Below are positions 18,315 through 27,057 of a stretch of DNA of 64,000 nt, piece by piece; within the stretch, counting starts at the first letter, position 1; the number at the start of each line of letters is the position of its first letter. Location of the stretch: the NCBI RefSeq assembly GCF_022340605.1, contig NZ_JAJDNQ010000089.1:1-64000 (forward strand). Reading direction: 5' to 3'. The DNA comes from Thiohalocapsa sp. (GTDB lineage: Bacteria; Pseudomonadota; Gammaproteobacteria; Chromatiales; Chromatiaceae). Under the pieces are notes generated by a model, which made no database searches, was not told where the DNA came from, and saw only the letters and a program-made list of their open reading frames with translations. The translations under genes and the position numbers were made by a program.

Positions 18315-19283
18315 TCAGTAACGCCTAGCCACCGCGAAGTCCGCCGTGGCCAGCAGTGCGCGCTTCGCGTCCGAGTCCGGCAGGACGTCGAGGGCCTCGT
18401 GGGCGAGCTGCGCATGCCGCTTGGCAAGCTGCGCAGTGTATGACAAAGCGTCGGTTTCGACAATGGCTGAAACGACATCGCCGATGCGCTCGCGCCCGCC
18501 TTCCTCGATGACTTTGCGCAGCATGTTCCGCTGCGCCTCGCTGCCGACGGCCATGGCGCGGATCAGCGGCAGGGTTGGCTTGCCCTCTTCGAGGTCGTCG
18601 CCGATGTGCTTGCCGATGGTCTCGCTGTCTGAGTCGTAGTCCAGCGCGTCGTCCACCAGTTGGAAGGCGACGCCCAAGTGCATGCCGTAGGCGGCGAGCC
18701 GGTCCTCCACGTCCTGCGGGGCCTCCGACAGCACGGCGCCAAGCCGGGTGCCGGCCTCGAACAGGGTCGCGGTCTTGCGCTCGATGACCTCCATGTAGCG
18801 CGCCTCGTCGGTGTCCGGGTCGTGGGTGTTCAGCAGTTGCAGCACCTCGCCCTCGGCGATGCGGTTGGTGGCGTGCGAGAGCACGTCCATGACCCGCATG
18901 ATGCCGACGTCCACCATCATCTCGAAGGCGCGCGAGTACAGGAAATCGCCCACCAGCACACTCGCCTCGTTGCCCCAGACGGCGTTGGCGGTGTCGCGAT
19001 TGCGGCGCAGCTCGGAGCCGTCGACCACATCGTCGTGCAACAGCGTCGCGGTGTGGATGAACTCGATGATGGCGGCCATGTCGATGTGGCGCGCGCCGCC
19101 GTAGCCGCAGGCGCGCGCCGCCAGCAGCACCAGCAGCGGGCGCAGCCGCTTGCCGCCACTACCCACGATGTAGTGGCCGATCTGGTTTATAAGCACCACG
19201 TTGGACTGCAGGCGCTGAAGGATCAGCTCGTCGACTGCCTGGAGATCGTCGGTAACAGGTGCCCGAATTGCGGAGAGATCCAT
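18315..19283 (-). CDS. ispB: Octaprenyl diphosphate synthase
   Basis: A 322-residue trans-polyprenyl diphosphate synthase. The first aspartate-rich motif is in 'LLHDDVVDGSELRR' and the second in 'FQLVDDALDYDSDSE', with 'GGKRLRPLLVLLAA' near the N-terminus. These bind Mg-diphosphates while isopentenyl units are added to build the C40 tail of ubiquinone. ATG 19283 gives the usual length. In many gammaproteobacteria ispB is divergent from rplU-rpmA; here the neighbour is instead an unrelated kinase-like gene. Confidence 0.92.
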   Translation of the reverse strand: MDLSAIRAPVTDDLQAVDELILQRLQSNVVLINQIGHYIVGSGGKRLRPLLVLLAARACGYGGARHIDMAAIIEFIHTATLLHDDVVDGSELRRNRDTANAVWGNEASVLVGDFLYSRAFEMMVDVGIMRVMDVLSHATNRIAEGEVLQLLNTHDPDTDEARYMEVIERKTATLFEAGTRLGAVLSEAPQDVEDRLAAYGMHLGVAFQLVDDALDYDSDSETIGKHIGDDLEEGKPTLPLIRAMAVGSEAQRNMLRKVIEEGGRERIGDVVSAIVETDALSYTAQLAKRHAQLAHEALDVLPDSDAKRALLATADFAVARRY

Positions 19284-19690
19284 GGGCGACTTTGTGCGGT
19301 AAAGAGCCGGCGATGGTATGTGCCGGGCGCCGACACAGTCAAGTTGATGGCGCAATGGGGGGTGCCCGCATGCACCGGGCGGCCGCCCGCTGAGGCGACT
19401 TGGCAAGGCCCGGCCCGGGGAGCATGCCAGCGGTGCGGCGCCAGCCGGGCGCCGGCTTTGGCTTGCCGGCCGGGGGCTTAGCCCGTCGGGCGAGGCCATC
19501 GCCATCGCCGGCGTGCCGTCTGGTTCGCAGCCCGCGACTCGGTACGGGCCGGCCCGGGCCGTTGTCCAACCTGCATCACAGTCTCCGCACGACCGCTTCC
19601 GCTAGCTTGTGATCGAAGACTGGCCGCGCACCTTCTGCGCCTGCCGCCGACCCGCAGGGCCGGCCTCGCTTCAACGACGGAATCTCCCCC
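19284..19690. other. Divergent intergenic region, no gene seen
   Basis: A 407-bp gap between ispB and the kinase-like gene, very GC-rich with several GGCCGG-type short palindromes. No convincing ORF, RNA or member of the repeat families A-D was found; it must hold the divergent promoters. Confidence 0.4.
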
Positions 19691-20818
19691 GTGACCGACT
19701 CGCTGCTGCGCCTGCTGCTTCTCCTGCCTGTCGTGGCGGGTGTGCCGCTGCTCGCATGGTCGGGCGTGCTGGGGTCCGCCTTCGGTGTGATCTGGGGCAC
19801 CGCCGCAATGGCCGGCGCGGTCTACCTGGCCGGATCGTGGCTGCTGCGCCCGCGGCGGGCACTGGCCCGCCGCGCCCGGCAACTCGCGCCGGGCGGATCG
19901 CATGGGGGCGACGACTGGGCACAGCTCGACGCCTGCCTGGACGCGCTGGGCCGTCAGCGCGAGCAGGACCGCACCCGCATCCGCGAGCTGGAGGCACGTC
20001 TGCACCGCGCGCAGGCGGCCGCCGACAGCGCCGACACGGCCAAGCGCGCCTTCCTGGCCAACGTCGGCCACGAGATCCGCACCCCCATGAACGTGGTCGT
20101 CGGCATGACGCGTCTGGCACTCAAGCAGGCCGTCACCGCGCAGCAGCGCGATCACCTGCTGCGCGCCGACCGGGCCGCGCATGGAGTACTGAATCAGATC
20201 AACAACCTCCTGGACGTCGCGAAGCTGGAAGCGGGCGAGCTGCGGCTGGAACGGTCCGCCTTCGCGCCGGGCGAAATGCTGTCCCAGCTCGTCGCCGGCT
20301 ATGCGGAGCAGGCGCGGCGCAAGTGCCTCGCGCTGCGCGCCGAGCTGGACCCGCACGTGCCGGCGGCGGTCGTGGGCGACCCGGCCCGCCTGCAACAGGT
20401 GCTCGCTGGCCCGACGGACAACGCGCTCAAGTTCACCGACTCGGGCGAGATCGTGCTGGCCTGCAATCTCAGCGAACGAGCGGGCGGCCAGGCGCGGCTC
20501 GGCTTCGAGGTGCGCGACACCGCCGCGGACGACGCGCGCTCGGCGCCGCCGGATGAGCAACTGGACGCCCTGGCGGCACAGCGGAAGCTCGGCGTGCTGG
20601 GCGCACAGGTGCGCGCCATGGCGGTGCTGCTGGCGGATGTCGACGCCGCCGCCATCAACGCCTTCGAGCCGCTGCGCGGGCGCTTGGCTGGCGTGGTGCC
20701 GGGCGAGACCATCGACGCGCTGCAAAATGCCATCAACGGCTTCGACTTCAGCACCGCCGGCGAGCTCCTCCAGGATGTGGCCGAAGCGCTCGGAGTGGTG
20801 CTGGCCGAGGGCCACTGA
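19691..20818 (+). CDS. Eroded hybrid sensor histidine kinase, probably catalytically dead
   Basis: A 375-residue protein starting at GTG 19691. Order: N-terminal membrane hairpin (about 5-52), coiled linker (80-118), HisKA domain with 'NVGHEIRTPMNVVVGM' (phospho-acceptor His127), then the start of an HATPase domain. The N-box reads 'LAGPTDNALKFT' where NLxxNAxKFT is expected, and the G1 box reads 'VRDTAADDA' instead of DTGxGI. After G1 the ATP lid, G2 box and any receiver domain are missing, and the chain runs straight into a C-terminal helical tail ('LRGRLAGVVPGETIDALQNAINGFDFSTAGELLQ') like that following the REC domains of BarA/hybrid kinases. It looks like an internal deletion that kept the frame. 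Confidence 0.7.
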   Translation: MTDSLLRLLLLLPVVAGVPLLAWSGVLGSAFGVIWGTAAMAGAVYLAGSWLLRPRRALARRARQLAPGGSHGGDDWAQLDACLDALGRQREQDRTRIRELEARLHRAQAAADSADTAKRAFLANVGHEIRTPMNVVVGMTRLALKQAVTAQQRDHLLRADRAAHGVLNQINNLLDVAKLEAGELRLERSAFAPGEMLSQLVAGYAEQARRKCLALRAELDPHVPAAVVGDPARLQQVLAGPTDNALKFTDSGEIVLACNLSERAGGQARLGFEVRDTAADDARSAPPDEQLDALAAQRKLGVLGAQVRAMAVLLADVDAAAINAFEPLRGRLAGVVPGETIDALQNAINGFDFSTAGELLQDVAEALGVVLAEGH

Positions 20819-20966
20819 GCAAGCTCCCACGACCCGGACGAGGCAATGCCCCCCTGGCAGCGATGCCCATCGGCCCCCAATGTCTGAATCTCGACGCGAT
20901 GTCGCGGTCCCACAGGACATTCGACCTCCGCACCCGGGACGACACCGCCAACGCGAGGACTCAGCC

Positions 20967-21629
20967 GTGAAAAGCCCTTTTCTGCAAGCCTTCGCCGATC
21001 TGCCGCAAGCGCTGCCCATCTTCCCGCTCAGCGGCGCCGTGGTGTTGCCGGGCGTGCAGTTGCCGCTCAACATCTTCGAGCCGCGCTATCTGAACATGGT
21101 GGCCGCGGCCCTGGCACGGGACCATCTGATCGGCATGGTGCAACCGCGCGCCGATGCCCAGGAACCAGACCCGCCGGCGGTGTACCGCATCGGCTGCGCC
21201 GGGCGCATCACCTCCTACAGCGAGACCAACGACGGCCGCATCGTGCTGGTGTTGACCGGACTCTGCCGCTTCGAGATCGCCGAGGAGCTGCCGGAGCTTG
21301 ACGGCTACCGGCGCGTACGCCCGGACTGGAGCCGCTTCGCCGCCGACTATGACCTCGAAGCCGGCGCCATCAGTAACCGCGAGCGCTTCATGGGCTCGCT
21401 GCGCGCCTTCTGCGACCACCGCCGGGTGGAGGTGCCATGGGACGACATCGGCAAAATGGAAGACTTCGATCTGGTCAACCTGCTCTGCGCCCACCTGCCG
21501 CTCGGCGCCGATGACAAGCAGGCCCTGCTGGAGACCGACGGCATCGACGCCCGCGCCGACCTGATGCGGGGGCTGATGGAAATGTCACTGTTCGGCGGCC
21601 ACGCCTCTGGCGGTGAGCAGCGGCACTAG
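20967..21629 (+). CDS. LON peptidase N-terminal (substrate-binding) domain protein
   Basis: A 220-residue stand-alone LON N-domain: 'PIFPLSGAVVLPGVQLPLNIFEPRYLNMV', then 'LIGMVQP' and 'GCAGRITSYSETNDGRIVLVLTGLCRFEI'. There is no ATPase or protease part, as in many proteobacterial paralogues whose function is undetermined. GTG 20967 with GAGGAC upstream is the most likely start. It follows the kinase-like gene codirectionally with a 148-bp spacer. A long composite repeat begins at its stop codon. Confidence 0.88.
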   Translation: MKSPFLQAFADLPQALPIFPLSGAVVLPGVQLPLNIFEPRYLNMVAAALARDHLIGMVQPRADAQEPDPPAVYRIGCAGRITSYSETNDGRIVLVLTGLCRFEIAEELPELDGYRRVRPDWSRFAADYDLEAGAISNRERFMGSLRAFCDHRRVEVPWDDIGKMEDFDLVNLLCAHLPLGADDKQALLETDGIDARADLMRGLMEMSLFGGHASGGEQRH

Positions 21630-21850
21630 TACCGCGTTTGCGCCAATTTTGCAGGGCACCAACTCGGGTGGGGCCGGAGCCGAGGAACCTGATCGAAGTC
21701 TCTGCTCGTGGTCGTGGTCGGATACTCGACAACGACAACGAGGCTAGGACAAACGCTGCACTGGTCCAACCACACCGACATGCGGCTAAGCACTGGTGGC
21801 CGAGGCGAAGTCGAAATCGGCACCGGGATCGGTATCGATTTCGATGCCAA
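21628..21850. repeat. Composite intergenic repeat (family D), copy 1
   Basis: Starting at the stop codon, AGTACCGCGTTTGCGCCAA, TTTGCAGGGC, GGTGGGGCCGGAGC, GAGGAACCTGATCGAAGTCTCTG, then GTGGTCGTGGTCGGATACTCGACAACGACAACG and further AAATCGGCACCGGGATCGG. The same blocks in the same order occur at 28.97-29.19 kb with about 75-80% identity by eye. The internal hexamer part belongs to family A. Confidence 0.75.
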
Positions 21851-21966
21851 GGCGTCGGTGGGCAGTGGCAGCAGAAATCGGGTGCAGGCGTACTCGGACT
21901 TGAAATCCTGACGGGTAAGGTTTACTACCTTGTGCGATCGATTCTTACCGACACCGGAGCAGCACC

Positions 21967-22293
21967 ATGGCAGTCACCCTCACCGATGCCGCCGCGCGGC
22001 ACATCAGCAACATGATCGAGAAGCGCGGGCACGGCCTTGGGCTTCGCATTGGCACCAAGAAGAGCGGGTGCACCGGCTTCGCCTATGTCGTCGACTACGC
22101 CGACGAGGTCGCGGCAGGCGATCAGGTCTTCGAGAGTCACGGCGTGAAGGTGGTCGTTGACGACCAGAGCCTGCCGCGCCTGGACGGCATGGAGGTCGAC
22201 TTCGTCAAGACCAGCCTGCTTAACGAGGGCTTCGAGTTCCGCAACCCGAACATAAAGGACCAGTGTGGCTGCGGCGAGTCCTTCAGCGTCTGA
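21967..22293 (+). CDS. Iron-sulfur cluster assembly accessory protein (IscA/ErpA/SufA type)
   Basis: A 108-residue A-type carrier. The three conserved cysteines are present: one in 'KKSGCTGFAYVVDYAD' and two in 'IKDQCGCGESFSV' at the C-terminus. It holds a 2Fe-2S or 4Fe-4S cluster or iron and hands it to apoproteins. The gene lies 75 bases before sufE in the same direction, so the pair may form an operon. The sub-family (IscA, SufA or ErpA) cannot be fixed from the sequence alone. Confidence 0.9.
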   Translation: MAVTLTDAAARHISNMIEKRGHGLGLRIGTKKSGCTGFAYVVDYADEVAAGDQVFESHGVKVVVDDQSLPRLDGMEVDFVKTSLLNEGFEFRNPNIKDQCGCGESFSV

Positions 22294-22368
22294 GCACCAG
22301 GCATTGCACCGAGCCTCAGACCAAGCCCAAGCCGAAAGCCACCGCCGACAAGCCCCCCCCCCGCGCCT

Positions 22369-22788
22369 ATGACCACCGACCCCGAGATCCAGGACATCGT
22401 CGAGACCTTCGAGCTGCTCGGCGATTGGGACCAGCGCTACGAATATCTGGTTGAGCTCGGCGAGCAGCTGCCGCCCATGGACCCCGCGCTCAAAGTGGAT
22501 GCCAACCGCGTCATGGAATGCATGAGCACCGTGCACGTCATGCCCGAGCCGCTGAACGGTGGCCCGCGGCTCAGATTCCAGGGCGACTGCGACACCGCCA
22601 TCATCAAGGGCGTCGTGGCGCTGCTGGTGCAGGTGTTCTCCGGCAAGACGCCGGCGGAGATCGAGGCCACCGACGTGGACGACCTGTTCACGGGCCTCCA
22701 ACTCGAAGAGCACCTGAGCCCGAATCGCCACGTCGGCGTCTACGCCATCGTCAACAAGATGAAGGGCCAGGCGAAACAGAGGGGCTAG
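22369..22788 (+). CDS. sufE: SufE-type sulfur acceptor protein
   Basis: A 139-residue SufE-fold protein ('IQDIVETFELLGDWDQRYEYLVELG' at the start). SufE takes persulfide sulfur from cysteine desulfurase SufS and delivers it to the SufBCD scaffold. The active-site Cys lies in 'NRVMECMSTVHVM', where most SufE proteins have NRVxGCxSxVW; Gly and Trp are replaced by Glu and His. The Cys itself is kept. Neighbour IscA-like protein supports Fe-S assembly. A poly-C stretch (CCCCCCCC) just precedes the start. Confidence 0.88.
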   Translation: MTTDPEIQDIVETFELLGDWDQRYEYLVELGEQLPPMDPALKVDANRVMECMSTVHVMPEPLNGGPRLRFQGDCDTAIIKGVVALLVQVFSGKTPAEIEATDVDDLFTGLQLEEHLSPNRHVGVYAIVNKMKGQAKQRG

Positions 22789-22792
22789 GATC

Positions 22793-22846
22793 GTAGGTCC
22801 GGTTAGCGATAGCGTAACCCGACCTACACGGAATGCTTTCACAGTC
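22793..22846. repeat. Palindromic repeat (family B), short copy
   Basis: GTAGGTCCGGTTAGCGATAGCG-TAACCCGAC followed by CTACACGGAATGCTTTCACAGTCTC. It sits four bases after the sufE stop and directly precedes the convergent hydroxylase gene. The rest of the gap has GCACTTCGCACTTCGCACTTT-type direct repeats at 22932-22955. Confidence 0.7.
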
Positions 22847-22955
22847 TCCGCGCTCGGCCACCCTGCGCGCCTGCGCTACGCGTGATCGGCCCACACTGCC
22901 AAGCAGCCGGACCGAGTGGCGAGCATCGGCCGCACTTCGCACTTCGCACTTTTCT

Positions 22956-23630
22956 TCAGATTTCCCCCCACATCCGCACCAGGTTGCTGTAGCTGCGGTC
23001 CACCAGCCCCGTGTGCTCGGCTTCGGGCGCGGTCTTCAGCAGGTGCTCCCGGGCGAGGTTCAGCTCGTACAGCAGCTCGCGCCGCGCCGGGTCCCGCACG
23101 TAGCTCTGTATCCAGGTGAGCGCCACCAGCCGCTCGCCGCGGCTGACCTCGGCCACACGATGCAGGCTGGAGGACGGGTAGACCACCGCATCACCGGCCG
23201 GCAGCTTGACTCGGCGCTCGCCGAAGCTGGTGCGGATGACCAGCTCGCCGCCGTCGTATTCCTCGGGCGCGTTCAGGAAGACGGTCATGGACACGTCGGT
23301 GCGAAAGCGCGGCCCGCTCGCGCCCATGATCGGGTCGTCCACGTGGTCGCCGTAGGCCATGCCGGGGCGGTAACGGGCGAAGATCGGGTCCGCCACCCGG
23401 TGCGGCAGCACACCGAAGCGAAAGGTTTCGTTGTAGCCGAGGCTCGCCATCAGGATCCGAATCAGGCGCTGGATGCGCTCCGGCTCCTGCCCGAGCTCCT
23501 CGTTGTGCTTGACCCGCGCCGCCGCAAAGCCGGCCGTGAGCTTGCCGTCGACGAAGTCGCCGCCACGGATGATCTCGCGCATCCTGTCGAGCTGGGCGGC
23601 ATTGAGCAGGTTCGGGATGGTCAGCAGCAT
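22956..23630 (-). CDS. PKHD-type 2OG-Fe(II) hydroxylase (PiuC/YbiX family)
   Basis: A 224-residue Fe(II)/2-oxoglutarate dioxygenase. The iron triad is 'YGDHVDDPIM' (HxD) and the distal 'SSSLHRVAEVSRGERLVALTWIQ' (His, then Arg for 2-oxoglutarate). The N-terminus 'MLLTIPNLLNAAQLDRMREII' and end 'LARE..L' motif are those of the YbiX/PiuC group, often linked to TonB iron-uptake genes. No iron receptor gene is adjacent. Substrate unknown. ATG 23630 gives the usual family length. Confidence 0.9.
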   Translation of the reverse strand: MLLTIPNLLNAAQLDRMREIIRGGDFVDGKLTAGFAAARVKHNEELGQEPERIQRLIRILMASLGYNETFRFGVLPHRVADPIFARYRPGMAYGDHVDDPIMGASGPRFRTDVSMTVFLNAPEEYDGGELVIRTSFGERRVKLPAGDAVVYPSSSLHRVAEVSRGERLVALTWIQSYVRDPARRELLYELNLAREHLLKTAPEAEHTGLVDRSYSNLVRMWGEI

Positions 23631-23765
23631 GGTGGGCTCGGGGTCGCGGGTGACTTGGACGGACGCGGCACGGCCAGGGCCTGTTGGCAGGAGCCGATCG
23701 CGGCGGCGGGCGCGTTTGATACCATACCGCGACAACGCGCACCGCAGCTCATTGGAGGTCGACGT

Positions 23766-24413
23766 ATGCTCCTCAAGGCCATCATCGAGGACCAGGAATA
23801 CACTCTGAACGTTCCGGAAAATGTGCTCGCCGGTAGCGCGGACTTCTGCGCGAAGCTGGACGCGGACATGGACGGCGGCTGGCAGATGAGCCGCGAGTGG
23901 GTGCAGTCGCCGAACCTCGAGCAACGCTGCCAGATCGTCGCCGACAAGCTGCTCTCGGCGCTGGAGAAGGAGAACCACAAGGTCGGCATGCTGATGGCCG
24001 CCTACATCCTGAAGCGGCTGCCGAACGTCGAGGCGGTGGAGCTCGACGTGCGAGGCGAGATCCAAAACAACACCTTCCGCTTTCGCGAGGCCCCGCCAGC
24101 CCGTCCGGCCGCAACGCCCGCTGCAACTCCGGCCGCGGTGGCACCGGCGAGCGAGCCGGCGGCAACACCGGCCACGGGCGCCGGCATGCCGGCAGGCCTG
24201 AATCGCATGCAGGCCATGGCCCAGGCGGGTAGTGATGTCACCAAGGTCTTCAAGGTGGGCAAGGCGTGGCGGTTCTCGGTCTACGACCATGGCAGCGGTA
24301 CCTGGCAGGAGTCCCCGCTCATCGCCACCGAGCAGGAGGCGGAGCGGCTGCGCCAGGCGGCCTTCAAGGAGCGTTATGAAGCGCTCATCGGCACGGGTGC
24401 GGGCAACGGTTGA
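23766..24413 (+). CDS. Conserved hypothetical protein, two-part architecture
   Basis: A 215-residue soluble protein. Residues 1-100 form a folded helical domain ('MLLKAIIEDQEYTLNVPENVL', 'REWVQSPNLEQRCQIVADKLLSALEKEN'), then a Pro/Ala linker of about 40 residues (APPARPAATPAATPAAVAP...), then a C-terminal 'VFKVGKAWRFSVYDHGSGTWQESPLIATEQEAERLRQAA' module that looks like a compact alpha-beta domain. I do not recognise the family. It is the first of three codirectional genes (spacers 22 and 40 bases). Confidence 0.75.
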   Translation: MLLKAIIEDQEYTLNVPENVLAGSADFCAKLDADMDGGWQMSREWVQSPNLEQRCQIVADKLLSALEKENHKVGMLMAAYILKRLPNVEAVELDVRGEIQNNTFRFREAPPARPAATPAATPAAVAPASEPAATPATGAGMPAGLNRMQAMAQAGSDVTKVFKVGKAWRFSVYDHGSGTWQESPLIATEQEAERLRQAAFKERYEALIGTGAGNG

Positions 24414-24435
24414 CACGGCCACTCTCAGACGAGCA

Positions 24436-24861
24436 ATGACCGTCGCCGGCCCCAAGCCCTATGACGTGACAGCCCCGCTGGCGCTGCGCTGGCGCGCGCC
24501 GGGCCGGCGCCCGGACGGAAGGCCAACAGCGAGCCCAGATGGAAACCCAGAGGGGATTGGGGCCAAGGTCATCGCCGCCTGCTTCCCGCATTCCGAGGGG
24601 CTCCTGTACCTGGACCTGTTCTGGCACCAGAGCGCGCCGCAGCAGGCCGCACACCTGCTCCGCGGTGAGCTCACCGGCAACGGCCCCTGGCGCATCGGCG
24701 ACTGGGTCATCAGCGTGCTCGGCTGCCACAATACGGACGCGGACCTGGCCGACGACTTCGCCCGCTGGCGCGACTACCTGGCCAGCAACGCGGCCGCCGC
24801 CGAGTACCCGCCGCCGGCGCAGATTCGCGACATCGCGCGCCGGCTCGGCGCGTCGGTCTGA
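24436..24861 (+). CDS. Hypothetical protein
   Basis: A 141-residue protein. A conserved-looking core 'KVIAACFPHSEGLLYLDLFWHQ' and 'GPWRIGDWVISVLGCHNTDADLADDFARWRDYL' suggests a small globular protein with several aromatic residues; no signal peptide or helix. It is 22 bases after the previous gene and 40 before the permease, likely one transcription unit. Family not recognised. Confidence 0.65.
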   Translation: MTVAGPKPYDVTAPLALRWRAPGRRPDGRPTASPDGNPEGIGAKVIAACFPHSEGLLYLDLFWHQSAPQQAAHLLRGELTGNGPWRIGDWVISVLGCHNTDADLADDFARWRDYLASNAAAAEYPPPAQIRDIARRLGASV

Positions 24862-24901
24862 TCAACCCATCCCACTGCGCAGCACAGACGACAGCACCGC
24901 C

Positions 24902-26716
24902 TTGGACGGCCCCTCCATCACGGAAACCCTCGGCAGCGTTAGCGCCCTCGGCTGGCAGGGCTGGCTCAGCATTGCGCTGGTGGTGTTCTGCTTCGTGCTG
25001 TTCGCCCGCACGCGCATCGCGCCGGACATCGTCACCTCCGGCGCCCTGACCCTGCTGCTGGTGACCGGCGTGCTGAGCGTGGACGAAGCGCTGGCGGGCT
25101 TCGCGAATCCCGGCGTCATTACCGTCGCCGTGCTCTACGTGGTGGTCACCGGGCTTACCGAGACGGGCGCGGTGGGCTGGATCGGTCAGTCCCTGCTGGG
25201 GCACCCGCGCAACGAGACCAACGCCAGGCTGCGGCTGATGCTGCCGGTGGCGGGCATCAGCGCCTTTCTCAACAACACGCCGGTGGTGGCGATCTTCATC
25301 CCGGCAGTGCTGGACTGGGCCAAGCGCCATCGGCTGTCGCTGTCCGGCCTGCTCATCCCGCTCAGCTACGCGAGCATCGCCGGCGGCACCTGCACCCTCA
25401 TCGGCACCAGCACCAACCTGGTGGTGGATGGCATGTACACCGCGCGCACCGGACGTGATGGCCTGGCACTGCTGGAGCTGGCCTGGATCGGCGTGCCCGT
25501 GGTGCTGACGGTCATCGTCTACCTGACGCTCTTCGGCCGGCGGCTGCTGCCGGCGCGCATGCCCGCCACCGAGAGCTTCGCGGACGTGCGCAGTTACACG
25601 GTTGAGATGCTGGTGCCGGCCGGCAGCCCGCTCGCGGGCAAGAGCATCGAGGCGGCCGGCCTGCGCCAGTTGCCCGGCCTCTACCTGGTAGAGATCGAGC
25701 GCAACGGCCAGATCATGCCGGCGGTGTCGTCGCAGGCGGAGCTGCGCGGCGGCGACCGGCTGGTGTTCGCGGGCATGCTGGATTCGGTGATGGACCTGCA
25801 GCGCATGCGCGGACTGCGCCCGGCGACAGACCAAGTGTTCAAGCTCAGCGGCAGGCGGCAGGACCGCTGCTTCGTGGAGGCGGTGCTGTCCAACAAGAGC
25901 CCGCTGGTGGGCCGCTCGGTGCGCGCGGGCCGCTTCCGCGCCCATTACAACGCCGCCATCATCGCGTTGTCCCGCAACGGCGAGCGGGTGCAGCGCAAGA
26001 TCGGCGACATCGTGCTGGCGGCCGGCGACACCCTGCTGCTGGAGACGCATCCGGAGTTCGTGCTGCAACAGCGCAACGCGCGGGACTTCTTGGTGGTGGC
26101 GCAGCTCGGCAACGACCATCCGCCGGCCCACGAGCGCGCACCGGTGGCCCTGGCCATCGTCACCGCCATGGTGGTGAGTGTCGCCACCGGGCTGCTCAGC
26201 ATGCTGGAGGCGGCACTGCTCGCCGCGGGCGGCATGGTGCTGACCCGCTGCACCGCCGGCCGCGTCGCGCGGCGGGCACCGGACTGGCAGGTGCTCGTCG
26301 TCATCGCCACGTCGCTGGGTATCGGCACCGCGCTCGAGAAGACCGGCGCCGCGAGCATGCTCGCCGGCTCTGTCATCGGCCTGGCGCATGGCCTGCCCTG
26401 GCTGTCGCTGGCGCTGGTATTCCTGGCGACGGCACTGCTGACGGCACTGGCCACCAACAACGTCGCCGCCGTGCTGGTGTTCCCCATGGCGATGGACGCC
26501 GCCCGGCTCATGGGCGTCAGCCCGGTGCCGTTCATGGTCGCGGTGATGGTCGCCGCCTCCGCAGCCTTCGCCACCCCCATCGGCTACCAGACCAACCTGA
26601 TGGTGTACAGCGTCGGCGGCTACCGCTTCGGCGACTTCCTGCGCGCCGGTATCCCGCTGACGCTGCTGGTCGGCATCGTCACCGTCGGCCTAGTTCCGCT
26701 CATCTGGCCATTCTGA
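24902..26716 (+). CDS. SLC13-family permease with internal TrkA-C (RCK-C) domains
   Basis: A 604-residue polytopic protein of the divalent anion:Na+ symporter (SLC13/ArsB-like) fold. The two hairpins carry 'SAFLNNTPVVAIFIPAV' with 'GTSTNLVVDGM' and 'ALATNNVAAVLVFPMA' with 'TPIGYQTNLMVY'; these NNTP/NNVA and S/T-N motifs are the family transport sites. Between them (about 225-400) lie two RCK-C/TrkA-C domains ('EMLVPAGSPLAGKSIEAAGLRQLPG', 'EAVLSNKSPLVGRSVRAGRFRAHY'). It likely moves sulfate, dicarboxylates or a related anion. No ATG fits; TTG 24902 is the best start and is uncertain. Confidence 0.85.
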   Translation: MDGPSITETLGSVSALGWQGWLSIALVVFCFVLFARTRIAPDIVTSGALTLLLVTGVLSVDEALAGFANPGVITVAVLYVVVTGLTETGAVGWIGQSLLGHPRNETNARLRLMLPVAGISAFLNNTPVVAIFIPAVLDWAKRHRLSLSGLLIPLSYASIAGGTCTLIGTSTNLVVDGMYTARTGRDGLALLELAWIGVPVVLTVIVYLTLFGRRLLPARMPATESFADVRSYTVEMLVPAGSPLAGKSIEAAGLRQLPGLYLVEIERNGQIMPAVSSQAELRGGDRLVFAGMLDSVMDLQRMRGLRPATDQVFKLSGRRQDRCFVEAVLSNKSPLVGRSVRAGRFRAHYNAAIIALSRNGERVQRKIGDIVLAAGDTLLLETHPEFVLQQRNARDFLVVAQLGNDHPPAHERAPVALAIVTAMVVSVATGLLSMLEAALLAAGGMVLTRCTAGRVARRAPDWQVLVVIATSLGIGTALEKTGAASMLAGSVIGLAHGLPWLSLALVFLATALLTALATNNVAAVLVFPMAMDAARLMGVSPVPFMVAVMVAASAAFATPIGYQTNLMVYSVGGYRFGDFLRAGIPLTLLVGIVTVGLVPLIWPF

Positions 26717-26865
26717 CGCCAACCACTCGCGTCTCGTGGCCGGACTTACCTGCGCAGGCGGCAGATCAGGCCCCGGCGAGCGCTGACCGCACGACCACAA
26801 GCCCATGTCCGATAAAGACTTTTTTGAATCTTGGCGCCACGGGACTGACGCGAATGTCATCTTTG

Positions 26866-26897
26866 ATTGACACTCGCCGCCCGTTTTTTGTGTCAAT
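26866..26897. promoter_or_regulatory. Inverted repeat ATTGACAC/GTGTCAAT in an AT-rich gap
   Basis: A perfect 8-bp inverted repeat flanks a 16-base CG-rich loop ending in TTTTTT. The 26717-27057 gap between permease and membrane protein is locally AT-rich (26810-26930) and probably holds the promoter of the downstream gene. No regulator can be assigned. Confidence 0.35.
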
Positions 26898-27057
26898 CAT
26901 TCTTCACACAAGGACAAAATGGTTTAGACTCTAGCGTGGCTGTCCCGCCGACGGCCCACCTGCCCCCGTGCCCGGACCCACCGCTGCGGCAGGCTTGCCC
27001 GACGCGAAGGGCTCAGCGGCTGTCGGCCCCTTCCCATGCTCAGTTGGAGGATTCGAC

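Noticed and set aside
26866-26897. FNR/CRP-type operator
   Set aside because: Half-sites ATTGACAC/GTGTCAAT are 16 bases apart, which does not match the FNR or CRP spacing; listed only as an unassigned inverted repeat.
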